A stretch of 17,053 nt of DNA from Bacteroidia bacterium (GTDB lineage Bacteria > Bacteroidota > Bacteroidia > Bacteroidales > Azobacteroidaceae), in assembly GCA_025996815.1 (NCBI GenBank), contig BNTT01000058.1:1-17053 (forward strand). The letters are read 5' to 3'. Shown piece after piece: positions 1 through 8,157 of the stretch. The translations under genes were made by a program, and so were the position numbers. Under the pieces are notes generated by a model. It was not told where the DNA came from, did not search any database, and saw only the letters and a program-made list of their open reading frames with translations. How positions within the stretch are numbered: position 1 is the first letter of the stretch; each line of letters opens with the position of its first letter.

Positions 1-12
1 AAAAATAACTCT

Positions 13-17
13 TACCT

Positions 18-20
<3 letters not shown>
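13..20 (+). promoter_or_regulatory. Possible -7 box (TACCTTTG) in left CA-element
   Basis: TACCTTTG matches the Bacteroidota sigma-ABfr -7 consensus TAnnTTTG exactly. It lies about 20 nt before ATG 42 of the small open frame in the left CA-tract element, and it could also feed the operon starting at 363, for which I see no box of its own. The -33 region lies off the window. The right copy of the element has a decayed version of this box. Confidence 0.4.
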
Positions 21-195
<175 letters not shown>

Positions 196-281
196 TTAAA
201 CCTCTCGCGCGTAATATATACAAATTTTTTCAAACAAAAAAGCAGATGCTGTCTTCAAAAAAAAGGCGGCTTTTGGTGGTT

Positions 282-316
282 AAAACCTAACAGGTTTTGA
301 AAACCTGTTAGGTTTT
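282..316. repeat. Perfect 17-bp inverted repeat, 1-nt loop
   Basis: AAAACCTAACAGGTTTT (282-298) and its exact reverse complement (300-316) are separated by one G. It lies 47 nt upstream of the first lipoprotein start. From memory, ACCTAACAGGTTT-type palindromes are common between genes in Bacteroidota, so a dispersed REP-like element is likely. As RNA it would form a very stable hairpin in the 5' leader of the operon, acting as a terminator/attenuator (T-run at 313-317) or mRNA stabiliser. The role is inferred. Confidence 0.85.
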
Positions 317-362
317 TGGAGCAGTGAAATAATATCAATAATAATAAAAAAAATATAAAAAG

Positions 363-524
363 ATGAAAAGAATGATGATTTTGGCTGTTGCGGCAGCGTT
401 CGCAGGAGTGATGATGGTGGGTTGCGGAAGTAGCAAGCAACAAGTGCAACAACGTGTTTCGGATGAGCAACGAGCAAAAATTGATGCTAACACCGAACAG
501 TATCGCAAGGAAATTAAAAATTAA
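363..524 (+). CDS. Mini-lipoprotein, 53 aa, shortened paralogue of the next gene
   Basis: The ATG at 363 starts a 53-aa protein ending at TAA 522-524. It has a lipoprotein signal: MKR start, hydrophobic stretch, lipobox MVGC with Cys21, then GSSK. The rest is about 30 polar residues. The N-terminus matches the 203-aa lipoprotein that follows (AGVM..GCGSSK in both). The C-terminus also matches that protein's C-terminus: VQQRVSDEQRAK...QYRK here against VQQRIPDEQKMK...QYRK there. It therefore resembles the neighbour with about 140 central residues removed. The next start is 14 nt downstream, so co-transcription is likely. The product is probably tethered to the outer membrane. Function unknown; reality as a gene is supported by the intact frame, lipobox and shared tail. 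Confidence 0.75.
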   Translation: MKRMMILAVAAAFAGVMMVGCGSSKQQVQQRVSDEQRAKIDANTEQYRKEIKN

Positions 525-538
525 AAAAATAAAAGACA

Positions 539-1150
539 ATGAAAAAAACATTGATTTTCGCGGCTACGGCAGCGATTGCAGGCGTAATGATTACGGGCTG
601 CGGAAGTAGTAAACCTGTTGCACAAGCTAAAGGAGCAACAGTAGTGCAATCGAACATCTGCGAACAGATGCAGGAAGAGAAACCTGCAACACGCGCAGTG
701 GGCAAGGGTACGCATTTCAAAGAGCAGACCGCCAAAAACATTGCAGAAACGCAAGCACGAGCGCAATTTGCTCGAGCCTTGTCGTCCAAAATTAAGACGG
801 CAACATCCGAAGAAACGTTGGGTTACGACCTCTATTCGGGCGATGCGGCTTCGGGCAGCGCAGTAACCGACCAGGGTGCAAAGCAAAACGACTTAGTACA
901 AAGCATTGCTAATGAGGCAGTAAGCAACACGATTGTTATTAAAACTTACAAAGAGTTGCTTCCAAACAATCAGTACAATGTGTGGGTTTGTTTGGAATAC
1001 CAAGCAGGCGTTGCGGAAATTGCCTCTTCTGTGGCTAAAAAGGTGCAACAGCGCATTCCTGACGAACAAAAAATGAAAATGAATTTTGAGTTCGACCAGT
1101 ATCGCAAGCGCGTGGAAGCCGAACTTGAAAAAAGCCAGCAGGGAGAATGA
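539..1150 (+). CDS. LPP20-like lipoprotein, 203 aa
   Basis: Signal peptide with lipobox ITGC (Cys21) followed by GSSK, so a lipid-anchored envelope protein. The body (about residues 50-165) has the pattern of LPP20/FlgP-type domains: a helix with regularly spaced alanines (AKNIAETQARAQFARAL) and later a strand YNVWVCLEY. The C-terminal 30 residues are charged and helical (DEQKMKMNFEFDQYRKRVE) and are the part shared with the preceding mini-lipoprotein. The stop overlaps the next start by 4 nt (ATGA), showing translational coupling to the 625-aa protein, which carries a similar domain. The family assignment is from pattern, not a search. LPP20-like domains occur in envelope and assembly lipoproteins, but the exact role here is unknown. 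Confidence 0.75.
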   Translation: MKKTLIFAATAAIAGVMITGCGSSKPVAQAKGATVVQSNICEQMQEEKPATRAVGKGTHFKEQTAKNIAETQARAQFARALSSKIKTATSEETLGYDLYSGDAASGSAVTDQGAKQNDLVQSIANEAVSNTIVIKTYKELLPNNQYNVWVCLEYQAGVAEIASSVAKKVQQRIPDEQKMKMNFEFDQYRKRVEAELEKSQQGE

Positions 1151-3024
1151 AAGTTATTGCAAAGTGTTTGATAGTGCTGATTGGATGCTTATGTGTCCAA
1201 TCAGCCTTTTCGCAAACTGTTGACGAAGTGAAGCGAAGCAATGCCTATTATTGGGGCGAAGGCATTGGCAAAACATCCGCTTTGGCGGAAAAAGAGGCTT
1301 TGGCGACACTCATCAATAGCATTTCCGCCAATGTGGAAAGCAAATTTACGATTCAATCTGAAACGAGCGGCAAGGATGTGAAAGAATATGTGAGCACTTT
1401 GGTGCAAACCCATTCCAACGCCACCATCAAAAACACCGAGATTTTGAGTTGGGGCGAGGAGCCAAATGTGCACGTGTTCCGGTTTGTGAAGAAAGCGGAA
1501 GTGGGGAAAATCTTTGCCGAGCGCGAGCGCAAGGTAAAAGAGTTTGTGACGGAAGCCCTCGCCGCCGATGCCAAGTATCAGGTAGCCGATGCGTTGCGCT
1601 ATTATTATTGGGCGTTGATGCTGCTGCAAAGCCTGCCTAATGCCGAAAGTGTAACAATGACGATAGCGGATAAAGTGCAAAAATTAGACGTTTTTTTGCC
1701 CAAACAAATCAACGAAACGATTAGCAACCTCGATTTTGAGGTGAGCGACAAACAGCCGGATGACAATCTGACGCAATATATTTTGGGCATTACCTACAAA
1801 AAGCAGCCTGTCGCGAATTGCGATTATTCGTTTTTCGATGGGCGCAACTGGTCGTTGGTTACGGGTGCAAAAGACGGCAAAGGGATGGCAGAAGTGGTTG
1901 GCGATGCGGCTGCGCACAAAGATTTGCGGCTGAAAATTGAGTATGCCTTTGAAAATGAATGGAAAGTTGATACCGAAGTGAATGATGTTTTGAATAAGGT
2001 GGAGCCGGTTATTTTTAAAAAGAGTTATGCCAATGTTTCATTAACGAAATCACCCGCATCCGTAACCGTAGGGTCGCGGCGCGCCACGACCCTACAAGAT
2101 GCGGTTGCCCAAAATGATGCGGTTGTTTCCACCAATGCGGTAATCACGAATAGTGAGGGGATTGCGGGTCAAGCCCGCAATGACAATGTGCAAGCGGTTA
2201 ATGGCTCAGATTATTTGTTACTATTGGAACGGGTGGAAGCCGCCATCCGCGCCAAAAATTATGAATCGGCGCGCGATTGTTTCACGGCAGACGGTTTTGA
2301 TATTTTCACCAAATTGGTGCGCTATGGAAATGCCGTAATTCTCTCAAAACCAACGTATTCGTTTGTTAAATTTGAAGACGGCATACTCGCGCGGTCGCTG
2401 CCGATGCGGTTTAGTTTCAGCAACAATCGCCGCGCATTTGTTGAGGATGTGGTGTTTAATATCTCACCCGATGAGGGGAAAATTTGCTCTTTGTCGTTTG
2501 CGTTGTCCGCCAATACGACCAACGATATTATGAAATATCAGCAGTGGGACGAATATTCGCGTTTGGCAATTATCAATTTTATTGAAAACTACAAGACGGC
2601 GTATGCTTTGAAGCGATTGGATTACATTGAGTCGATATTTTCAGACAATGCCTTGATTATTGTGGGAAAAACCGTAAAAAAACACGTTGGCACGGACAAT
2701 GCCAAATATACATTGCCCGCCAATCAAACAAGATTGACCCAATACACGAAAGGGCAATATATGAAGCAACTTAGCACGGTGTTTAAGAGCAACGAATATG
2801 TCAATCTGAAATTCACAGACACGAGTGTAAAGAAAGCCGGTGCGGGTGGCGAAATTTATGGCATCCAACTGAAACAGGACTATTTTTCAACGACTTACGG
2901 CGACACGGGCTATCTTTTTTTAATGGTGGATTTGAACAAGCCCGAAGAGCCTACCATCCATATTCGCACGTGGCAGCCGGAGAAAGACCCCGATTTTGGG
3001 CTATATGATATTTCTAATTTTTAG
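1147..3024 (+). CDS. LPP20-like periplasmic protein, 625 aa, with palindromic insert
   Basis: Signal peptide about 1-23 (ends SAFSQ) with no lipobox cysteine at the cleavage site, so probably periplasmic. Residues about 28-130 resemble an LPP20-like domain: WGEGIGKTSALAEKEALATL, then EPNVHVFRFVKK. A helical, TPR-like stretch follows (about 135-180, DALRYYYWALMLLQSLP). Two further globular parts follow; the second (about 355-625) begins LLLLERVEAAIRAKNYESAR. Between them, residues about 303-350 are a low-complexity linker. Its DNA holds two palindromes (2068-2095, 2161-2181) and 18-nt imperfect repeats read as DAVA/NDAVV/TNAVI, which looks like inserted repeat DNA kept in frame. The gene starts inside the previous one and ends 3 nt before the PEGA gene. 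Role unknown; the operon suggests an envelope complex. Confidence 0.75.
   Translation: MKVIAKCLIVLIGCLCVQSAFSQTVDEVKRSNAYYWGEGIGKTSALAEKEALATLINSISANVESKFTIQSETSGKDVKEYVSTLVQTHSNATIKNTEILSWGEEPNVHVFRFVKKAEVGKIFAERERKVKEFVTEALAADAKYQVADALRYYYWALMLLQSLPNAESVTMTIADKVQKLDVFLPKQINETISNLDFEVSDKQPDDNLTQYILGITYKKQPVANCDYSFFDGRNWSLVTGAKDGKGMAEVVGDAAAHKDLRLKIEYAFENEWKVDTEVNDVLNKVEPVIFKKSYANVSLTKSPASVTVGSRRATTLQDAVAQNDAVVSTNAVITNSEGIAGQARNDNVQAVNGSDYLLLLERVEAAIRAKNYESARDCFTADGFDIFTKLVRYGNAVILSKPTYSFVKFEDGILARSLPMRFSFSNNRRAFVEDVVFNISPDEGKICSLSFALSANTTNDIMKYQQWDEYSRLAIINFIENYKTAYALKRLDYIESIFSDNALIIVGKTVKKHVGTDNAKYTLPANQTRLTQYTKGQYMKQLSTVFKSNEYVNLKFTDTSVKKAGAGGEIYGIQLKQDYFSTTYGDTGYLFLMVDLNKPEEPTIHIRTWQPEKDPDFGLYDISNF
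2068..2095. repeat. 28-nt palindrome inside the 625-aa coding sequence
   Basis: This segment (GTAGGGTCG...CGACCCTAC around GCGCGC) equals its own reverse complement except for one mismatched pair (2077/2086). CGCATC at 2055-2060 and GATGCG at 2098-2103 extend the dyad. It encodes residues about 308-317 of the protein without breaking the frame. Confidence 0.85.
2161..2181. repeat. REP-like hairpin inside the 625-aa coding sequence
   Basis: Perfect 8-bp arms ATTGCGGG and CCCGCAAT around loop TCAAG. The same core occurs at 8065-8091 (loop GCAAG), and its reverse complement lies at 8401-8415, so it belongs to a dispersed family. It is read in frame here as part of GIAGQARND. Confidence 0.85.
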
Positions 3025-3027
3025 ACG

Positions 3028-4605
3028 ATGAAACAGACAATACAAAAGAGTTTTCTTACAATTATTATCTTGCTGTTAGTCGGCACGATGGGCTTTTCGC
3101 AGAACATCGCTGTACAAAGTTTTGCGCCGGACGAAAGCGACCAATCGGCACGCATCACGAGCAAGCGCACGGATGCGAACAATAAGACCTGCGCTATGGT
3201 GAAAATTGAAACGCCTTTGAAGTTGGAAGACATCACTTTCGATGCGGGTATGGTGGGGATAGAGCACAGCGAGCAGAAAACGGGCGAAATATGGGTGTGG
3301 CTTTCGCCCGGCGCACAACGCCTGACCATTATTCATAAAGATTTGGGAAGCGTCCGCAATTATGATTTTGGCTCATCGCTGAAAGAGGCTACTGTCTATA
3401 TCCTAAAATTGAAATCGGGAACCACCACCACCGTTATCAATGAGGATGTGGCGTTGCAGTACCTCATCGTCAATTGCGCTGTTGAGGGCGCGATGATAAA
3501 ATTAGATGGTAATCCCGCCGAGGCATTCAGCAATGGCACATTTCAAAAGTTGCTGTCTTTCGGAAAACATCAATACACGATAGAAGCCCCGATGTATTAT
3601 CCGCTAAGTGGACAGGTTGAGATACGCGCATCGGAAAAATCGTCTTTGACACCTGATTTAAAACCCGCTTTTGCGGTTATCACCTTGACCGGCGACGGAG
3701 ATATTTATGTCAATGATGAGCGCAAAGGCGCGGGTAGTTGGAACGGTCGGTTGATGCCCGGTTCGTATAAAGTGGAAGTAAAAAAAACAGCGCATCGCCC
3801 CTCTGTCAGTTCGTTTGAGGTGAAAGCGGGCGAAAACAAAACGCTCCCCTTGCAAGCCCCTGCGCCCATCTACGGCTCGTTGAATATAAGTGCCAACGTG
3901 GTGGATGCCGCCATTGTGATTGATGGCGTGAAGCAAAAAGAAACTACGCCAACAATCATCAATCAGGTGCTGATTGGCACGCATCGTGTGGAATTGCAAG
4001 CCAAAGACCACAAACCTTATCAGCAAACGGTGGAGGTGGCGGAGGGCAAAATTGCGGAGATGAATGCAACATTGGAGAAAACGAATAAAATTGAAAAAGG
4101 AAACAAAAAGCCACCCCAAACAGGACAACCCCAAGGAGAACAATCCATAAAAAGCAAATTTTTCATAGAATACGCATTCTCAAAAGCGGCACCTCTTGGG
4201 ATTACGCTTGGAGGCTACAAAAAGTGGGGAGGCTATGGTCGATTTAAACTGAATCTCAGTGTATTTGATATGGCTGAATCTGCGGAATACCTTTCTTTGC
4301 TGGATTACAACAACAAAACATACTCGCGATTAGCATTGACAGGAGGGCTGATGGTGCATTTGTTCAGCGGCTGCTATCTCTACGGAGGAGGTGGCTTCGG
4401 CACTTATGGAGTAGCGTATAAAGTAAACGATGACGTAGACTCCTACTTTTGCCCCGATGAATCATTTCAGCAAGGCGTGGAATTGGAAGCCGGAGCGATG
4501 GTGAAAATTAAATGGTTCTCGCTTTCCGCGGGCTACTGCACCATTTTATCGGGCAGTTCGCAACGATTCGGTGATATAAATGTTGGCATAGGGATAAATT
4601 TTTAA
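3028..4605 (+). CDS. PEGA-domain protein with C-terminal outer-membrane barrel, 525 aa
   Basis: Signal peptide about 1-25 (ends TMGFSQ). Two PEGA-like carbohydrate-binding-type beta domains are visible. One spans about 214-277 (GDIYVNDERKGAG, LMPGSYKVEVKK). The other spans about 281-350 (GSLNISANVVDAAIVIDG, LIGTHRVELQAKDHKPY), with the typical x-V-x-I-D-G and P-G-x-Y/H-x-V/I motifs. A Lys/Pro/Gln-rich linker (about 353-373) leads to a region of alternating hydrophobic residues and glycines (about 377-525) ending in NVGIGINF. The terminal Phe suits a BAM-inserted beta-barrel. It starts 3 nt after the previous stop, so it is in one operon with the LPP20-like proteins. Likely the membrane or surface partner of that set; precise role unknown. 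Confidence 0.75.
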   Translation: MKQTIQKSFLTIIILLLVGTMGFSQNIAVQSFAPDESDQSARITSKRTDANNKTCAMVKIETPLKLEDITFDAGMVGIEHSEQKTGEIWVWLSPGAQRLTIIHKDLGSVRNYDFGSSLKEATVYILKLKSGTTTTVINEDVALQYLIVNCAVEGAMIKLDGNPAEAFSNGTFQKLLSFGKHQYTIEAPMYYPLSGQVEIRASEKSSLTPDLKPAFAVITLTGDGDIYVNDERKGAGSWNGRLMPGSYKVEVKKTAHRPSVSSFEVKAGENKTLPLQAPAPIYGSLNISANVVDAAIVIDGVKQKETTPTIINQVLIGTHRVELQAKDHKPYQQTVEVAEGKIAEMNATLEKTNKIEKGNKKPPQTGQPQGEQSIKSKFFIEYAFSKAAPLGITLGGYKKWGGYGRFKLNLSVFDMAESAEYLSLLDYNNKTYSRLALTGGLMVHLFSGCYLYGGGGFGTYGVAYKVNDDVDSYFCPDESFQQGVELEAGAMVKIKWFSLSAGYCTILSGSSQRFGDINVGIGINF

Positions 4606-4610
4606 CACAG

Positions 4611-4959
<349 letters not shown>

Positions 4960-4983
4960 TGGGATACATCGCGGCGCAATTTG

Positions 4984-5382
4984 TGGAGTTGGAGGGATTC
5001 GAACCCTCGTCCAAACGAGGAATTAACTTGCTTTCTACATGCTTATCTTCGCTTTGTTTATTCGACTCTGCACAAGACCGAAGCCACCAATGCCGAGCTT
5101 AGTCCCTTTATTTCATCTGAGGCTCGGGACGCTCCCCAGACTATCTCCGATATTGCCGCACCACCGTTTCGGATTGCTTCGAAGCCAGAGCTTCCGGGTG
5201 ATGTATGGTCCCCTCTCCTTGAGTGGGGATGAAGCCAAATAATCTACTGTACTTCGATTAGGCAGCCATAGCGTAAGTATTTTCGCCAGTTAAATTTGTA
5301 TCATCCGAGATTTAAGTGCCGAACAACGACGCACTGCATGCTTACAAATCACTTCTGCCCGCTGTCAAAACCAGTCAACCCC
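4984..5382 (-). ncRNA. ssrA: tmRNA (ssrA)
   Basis: Transfer-messenger RNA, which rescues stalled ribosomes and tags the unfinished peptide for proteolysis. The 5' end GGGGUUG (5382-5376) pairs with CAACUCC (4991-4985) as a 7-bp acceptor stem whose third pair is G-U, the alanine identity element. Next to it is a T-arm GAGGG-TTCGAAT-CCCTC. The discriminator A is at 4984; the next bases are CAA, so CCA is not encoded. The tag frame GGC GAA AAT ACT TAC GCT ATG GCT GCC TAA (5287-5258) gives (A)GENTYAMAA, close to the Bacteroidales tag GENNYALAA. Length is about 399 nt, as expected. There is no anticodon arm, so it is not a tRNA. Confidence 0.96.
5258..5287 (-). other. ssrA: tmRNA tag-peptide reading frame, GENTYAMAA
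   Basis: Nine codons and TAA within the tmRNA. With the charged alanine the appended tag is AGENTYAMAA. The ending AMAA differs from the usual ALAA, but keeps the C-terminal Ala-Ala that ClpXP-type proteases recognise. Confidence 0.92.
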
Positions 5383-5399
5383 GTGCTTGATTTGCGCTG

Positions 5400-5407
5400 C
5401 AAAGGTA
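5400..5407 (-). promoter_or_regulatory. Probable ssrA -7 box (TACCTTTG)
   Basis: The minus strand reads TACCTTTG 17 nt upstream of the mature tmRNA 5' end, leaving room for a short leader removed by RNase P. No clear -33 TTTG is seen at the usual distance. Confidence 0.65.
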
Positions 5408-5532
5408 GTCTTTTTTCTCGAAAAAATGCACAATTATTCCATATTTTAGATGTTTTGTTGAATTTTAACTTTGTTTATGTATTTTTATGTGTATTTCATG
5501 CCCAAATATTTGCGTATATGGAAAAAAAGCCG

Positions 5533-5540
5533 TTACTTTG
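5533..5540 (+). promoter_or_regulatory. Possible -7 box for the M23 peptidase gene
   Basis: TTACTTTG resembles TAnnTTTG with one mismatch and lies 47 nt upstream of ATG 5588. The rest of 5383-5587 is AT-rich and holds no gene I can support. Confidence 0.35.
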
Positions 5541-5587
5541 CAAAGATTTTCTTTGCACCTCCGTGAGAAGGGAAAAAATGATTTATT

Positions 5588-6517
5588 ATGGTAAAAAAAA
5601 GTGTATTATTGCTACCGTGTGTCCTCTTGTTTGCGCTGGGAAATGTGCAGGCACAGGGTAGTGAGTCGCAACCTCGTAGCGAAGTTGCACGTGTGAAATC
5701 GGACAAACCAATAGAAGTTTCATTGCTTGCCGACCATCTGCAACCCGGTTTGGAAACCGCATTGGTGGATTCTGTTTTGATGGACCTTGATTTTGAAGAG
5801 TTGCATCCGGCGGATGAAATTTACGACGGTTGGAACACCGATTATGTGAAAGCATACGCGAATGTTGTGCTTCCGGAAACATACACTATTGATGTTTCCG
5901 ATTTTGTGATGCCGATTGAGGGTCGTTTGACTTCCCATTTTGGCTATCGCCCCAAATATCGCCGGATGCACAAGGGCGCGGATATTGCGTTGCATATTGG
6001 CGACACGATTGTTGCCGCTTTTGACGGAAAAGTGCGCGTGCGCAGTTTTGAAAAGCGGGGTTTTGGCTATTTTTTGGTGCTTCGCCATCCGAATGGCTTG
6101 GAAACGGTTTACGGGCATTTGTCCGGTTTTTTGGTGGCGCAAGACGAAATGGTTAAGGTTGGTCAGCCGATTGCGTTGGGTGGAAACACGGGACGCTCGA
6201 CGGGACCGCATCTCCACTTTGAATTTCGATTTTTAGGTCAGGAAATTGACCCCGAAGAGATTGTTGATTTCAATGCCCTGTGCATCAAGGAAGACAATTA
6301 TGTGTTTTCCAAAACAAATTCTGAGGTAGCGAAACAACAAAAACATGCCGCAAGTTCGCACACCAACGGCGGTGTAAAATACCACCGCATCCGCAATGGC
6401 GAAACGCTGTATTCCATAGCAAGGAAAACAGGGGTGAGCGTGGATAAACTGCGTAAATTGAACAACATTAAAAAAGGCGAGGTTTTGAAGGTTGGCAAGA
6501 CGTTGCGCACCTCGTAA
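5588..6517 (+). CDS. M23 metallopeptidase with C-terminal LysM, 309 aa
   Basis: Predicted zinc endopeptidase that cleaves peptidoglycan cross-links in the periplasm. Signal peptide about 1-22 (ends NVQA). After a variable region, the M23 (LytM) domain spans about 107-228. It carries HKGAD (His128, Asp132), YGH (His177) and TGRSTGPHLHFE (His208, His210). Together these are the zinc ligands and catalytic histidines, so it should be active. A LysM peptidoglycan-binding module follows (about 264-307, YHRIRNGETLYSIARKTGVS). The enzyme-then-LysM order is common in Bacteroidota. It stands alone after divergent ssrA. Its stop lies 1 nt from the guaA stop on the other strand, leaving no intergenic terminator. 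Confidence 0.92.
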   Translation: MVKKSVLLLPCVLLFALGNVQAQGSESQPRSEVARVKSDKPIEVSLLADHLQPGLETALVDSVLMDLDFEELHPADEIYDGWNTDYVKAYANVVLPETYTIDVSDFVMPIEGRLTSHFGYRPKYRRMHKGADIALHIGDTIVAAFDGKVRVRSFEKRGFGYFLVLRHPNGLETVYGHLSGFLVAQDEMVKVGQPIALGGNTGRSTGPHLHFEFRFLGQEIDPEEIVDFNALCIKEDNYVFSKTNSEVAKQQKHAASSHTNGGVKYHRIRNGETLYSIARKTGVSVDKLRKLNNIKKGEVLKVGKTLRTS

Positions 6518-6518
6518 A

Positions 6519-8039
6519 TTATTCCCATTCAATCGTGGCAGGCGGCTTGGAACTGATGTCGTAGACGACACGGTTCACGCCGCGCACCTTATTGATGATT
6601 TCATTCGACACTTTGGCAAGAAATTCGTAAGGGAGATGCGCCCAGTCGGCGGTCATGGCATCTGTGGAGGTAACAGCACGCAGCGCAACCGCATTTTCAT
6701 ACGTCCGTTCGTCGCCCATCACGCCCACCGATTGCACCGGCAACAACACCACGCCTGCCTGCCACACCTGGTCGTAGAGATTCCATTCGCGCAATCCGGA
6801 AATGAAAATATCGTCCGCCTCCTGCAAAATACGCACCTTCTCGGGTGTGATTGCGCCCAGAATGCGCACGCCCAAACCCGGTCCGGGGAATGGATGCCGC
6901 TTGATGAGGTGTTCTTTCATCCCCAATTCGCGCCCCACGCGGCGCACCTCGTCTTTAAACAGAAGTCGCAGTGGCTCAACAAGTTGCAGATTCATCTTCT
7001 CGGGAAGTCCGCCCACATTGTGGTGCGATTTGATGGTCGTGCCCGTAATCGACAGCGACTCAATAATATCGGGATAAATGGTGCCCTGAGCCAGCCATTT
7101 GATGCCTGTCAGTTTTTTTGCCTCCCGGTCGAAAATGTCGATGAAGCCCTTGCCAATGATTTTTCGCTTTTTTTCAGGCTCGGTCACGCCCTCCAATTCC
7201 TTATAGAAATGGTCTTTCGCATCAATGCCGAGCACATTCAAGCCCAGATGCGCGTAGTCGTCGAGCACTTTCTCAAACTCATTTTTGCGCAGCAATCCGT
7301 TATCGACAAAGATACAGGTCAGATTTTTGCCAATCGCTTTGTTCAGCAGCACCGCGCTCACGGACGAATCCACCCCGCCCGACAGCGCGAGAATGACTTT
7401 GTCGTTGCCGATTTTTTCTTGCAGCAGTTTGACCGTCGAATCAATAAAATTGGCAGGTGTCCAGTCTTTTTTGGCGTTGCAAATGGTAAGAAAATTATCC
7501 AAAAGCGTCGTACCAATCTCTGTATGAAACACTTCCGGATGAAACTGCACGCCCCAAGTGGGTTCACCCTCAAGGCGGTAGGCGGCATATTTCACGTCTT
7601 TCGTTTCTGCAATAATCGTGAAATTGTCGGGGATTTCCGTGATTGTATCGCCGTGAGACATCCACACCTGCGAATCGGCGGGGATATTGCGCATCAAGTC
7701 GTCGTCCTTAATAATCGGTGTGAGCATCGCGCGACCATATTCGCGGCTGTCGCCTTTTTCCACCTTCCCGCCGCTGCTATATGCCAGATACTGAGCACCA
7801 TAGCAAATGCCCAGCATCGGATATTTCCCCCGAATGGCAGACAAATTGGGCTTAAAAGCCTCCGTATCATTGACTGAAAACGGGCTTCCCGACAAAATCA
7901 CACCAATCACGGAGGCATCATCGGCAGGAAATTTGTTGTAAGGCACAATTTCGCAATACATATTAAGTTCGCGCAACCGGCGACCAATCAACTGCGTCGT
8001 CTGCGAACCAAAATCCAGAATAACAATTTTTTCGAGCAT
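6519..8039 (-). CDS. guaA: GMP synthase (glutamine-hydrolysing), 506 aa
   Basis: Converts XMP, glutamine and ATP to GMP, the last step of guanine nucleotide synthesis. The class I amidotransferase domain has the nucleophile in GICYGAQ (Cys79) and the partner motif FHPEVFHTE (His167, Glu169). The ATP-pyrophosphatase domain has the P-loop [10 protein letters not shown] (SGGVDS at 220-225). The C-terminus [16 protein letters not shown] is the typical dimerisation/XMP-binding end. I chose ATG 8039 ([13 protein letters not shown]), which matches the family start. An upstream in-frame ATG (8093) would add 18 residues translated from a palindrome. Length is normal. Convergent with the M23 gene. Confidence 0.97.
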   Translation of the reverse strand: MLEKIVILDFGSQTTQLIGRRLRELNMYCEIVPYNKFPADDASVIGVILSGSPFSVNDTEAFKPNLSAIRGKYPMLGICYGAQYLAYSSGGKVEKGDSREYGRAMLTPIIKDDDLMRNIPADSQVWMSHGDTITEIPDNFTIIAETKDVKYAAYRLEGEPTWGVQFHPEVFHTEIGTTLLDNFLTICNAKKDWTPANFIDSTVKLLQEKIGNDKVILALSGGVDSSVSAVLLNKAIGKNLTCIFVDNGLLRKNEFEKVLDDYAHLGLNVLGIDAKDHFYKELEGVTEPEKKRKIIGKGFIDIFDREAKKLTGIKWLAQGTIYPDIIESLSITGTTIKSHHNVGGLPEKMNLQLVEPLRLLFKDEVRRVGRELGMKEHLIKRHPFPGPGLGVRILGAITPEKVRILQEADDIFISGLREWNLYDQVWQAGVVLLPVQSVGVMGDERTYENAVALRAVTSTDAMTADWAHLPYEFLAKVSNEIINKVRGVNRVVYDISSKPPATIEWE

Positions 8040-8064
8040 AATTTTTCTTGTATATAATTCATTT

Positions 8065-8091
8065 GCGATTGTGGGGCAAGCCCGCAATCGC
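8065..8091. repeat. REP-like hairpin in the guaA leader
   Basis: Arms GCGATTGTGGG and CCCGCAATCGC (one G-T) around loop GCAAG, between the guaA -7 box and its start codon. It is the same family as 2161-2181. As RNA it would fold in the guaA 5' leader about 26 nt before the start codon. Nothing indicates a guanine riboswitch. Confidence 0.8.
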
Positions 8092-8095
8092 ACTG

Positions 8096-8103
8096 CAAAA
8101 GTA
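8096..8103 (-). promoter_or_regulatory. Probable guaA -7 box (TACTTTTG)
   Basis: The minus strand reads TACTTTTG, an exact TAnnTTTG, 56 nt upstream of the guaA start. The leader it defines contains the REP-like hairpin. No clear -33 box. Confidence 0.55.
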
Positions 8104-8125
8104 CAAAATAGTTATGAATTTTTCG

Positions 8126-8133
8126 TACCTTTG
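8126..8133 (+). promoter_or_regulatory. Probable -7 box for adenosyltransferase (TACCTTTG)
   Basis: TTTCGTACCTTTGC lies 24 nt before ATG 8158 and is divergent from the guaA box. The extended form TTCGTACCTTTGC recurs exactly on both sides of the dyad at 13273-13317. Confidence 0.65.
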
Positions 8134-8157
8134 CAGGAATTATTTTTTATTGCAAAT

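Noticed and set aside
4984..5060. tRNA-like 3' end with a T-arm
   Set aside because: There is no anticodon or D-arm. The matching 5' acceptor strand is about 390 nt away and a tag frame lies between, so this is tmRNA.
5296..5661. 121-aa plus-strand frame across the ssrA promoter
   Set aside because: It overlaps the tmRNA 5' end and the start of the M23 gene in another frame, and has no recognisable domain.
6492..7877. 461-aa open frame on the plus strand
   Set aside because: It is antisense to guaA, which has all catalytic motifs. The frame is rich in His and Arg with no recognisable domain, as expected of a shadow.
8040..8095. Guanine riboswitch upstream of guaA
   Set aside because: The leader is only about 50 nt and is mostly the REP-like hairpin; no purine aptamer core is visible.
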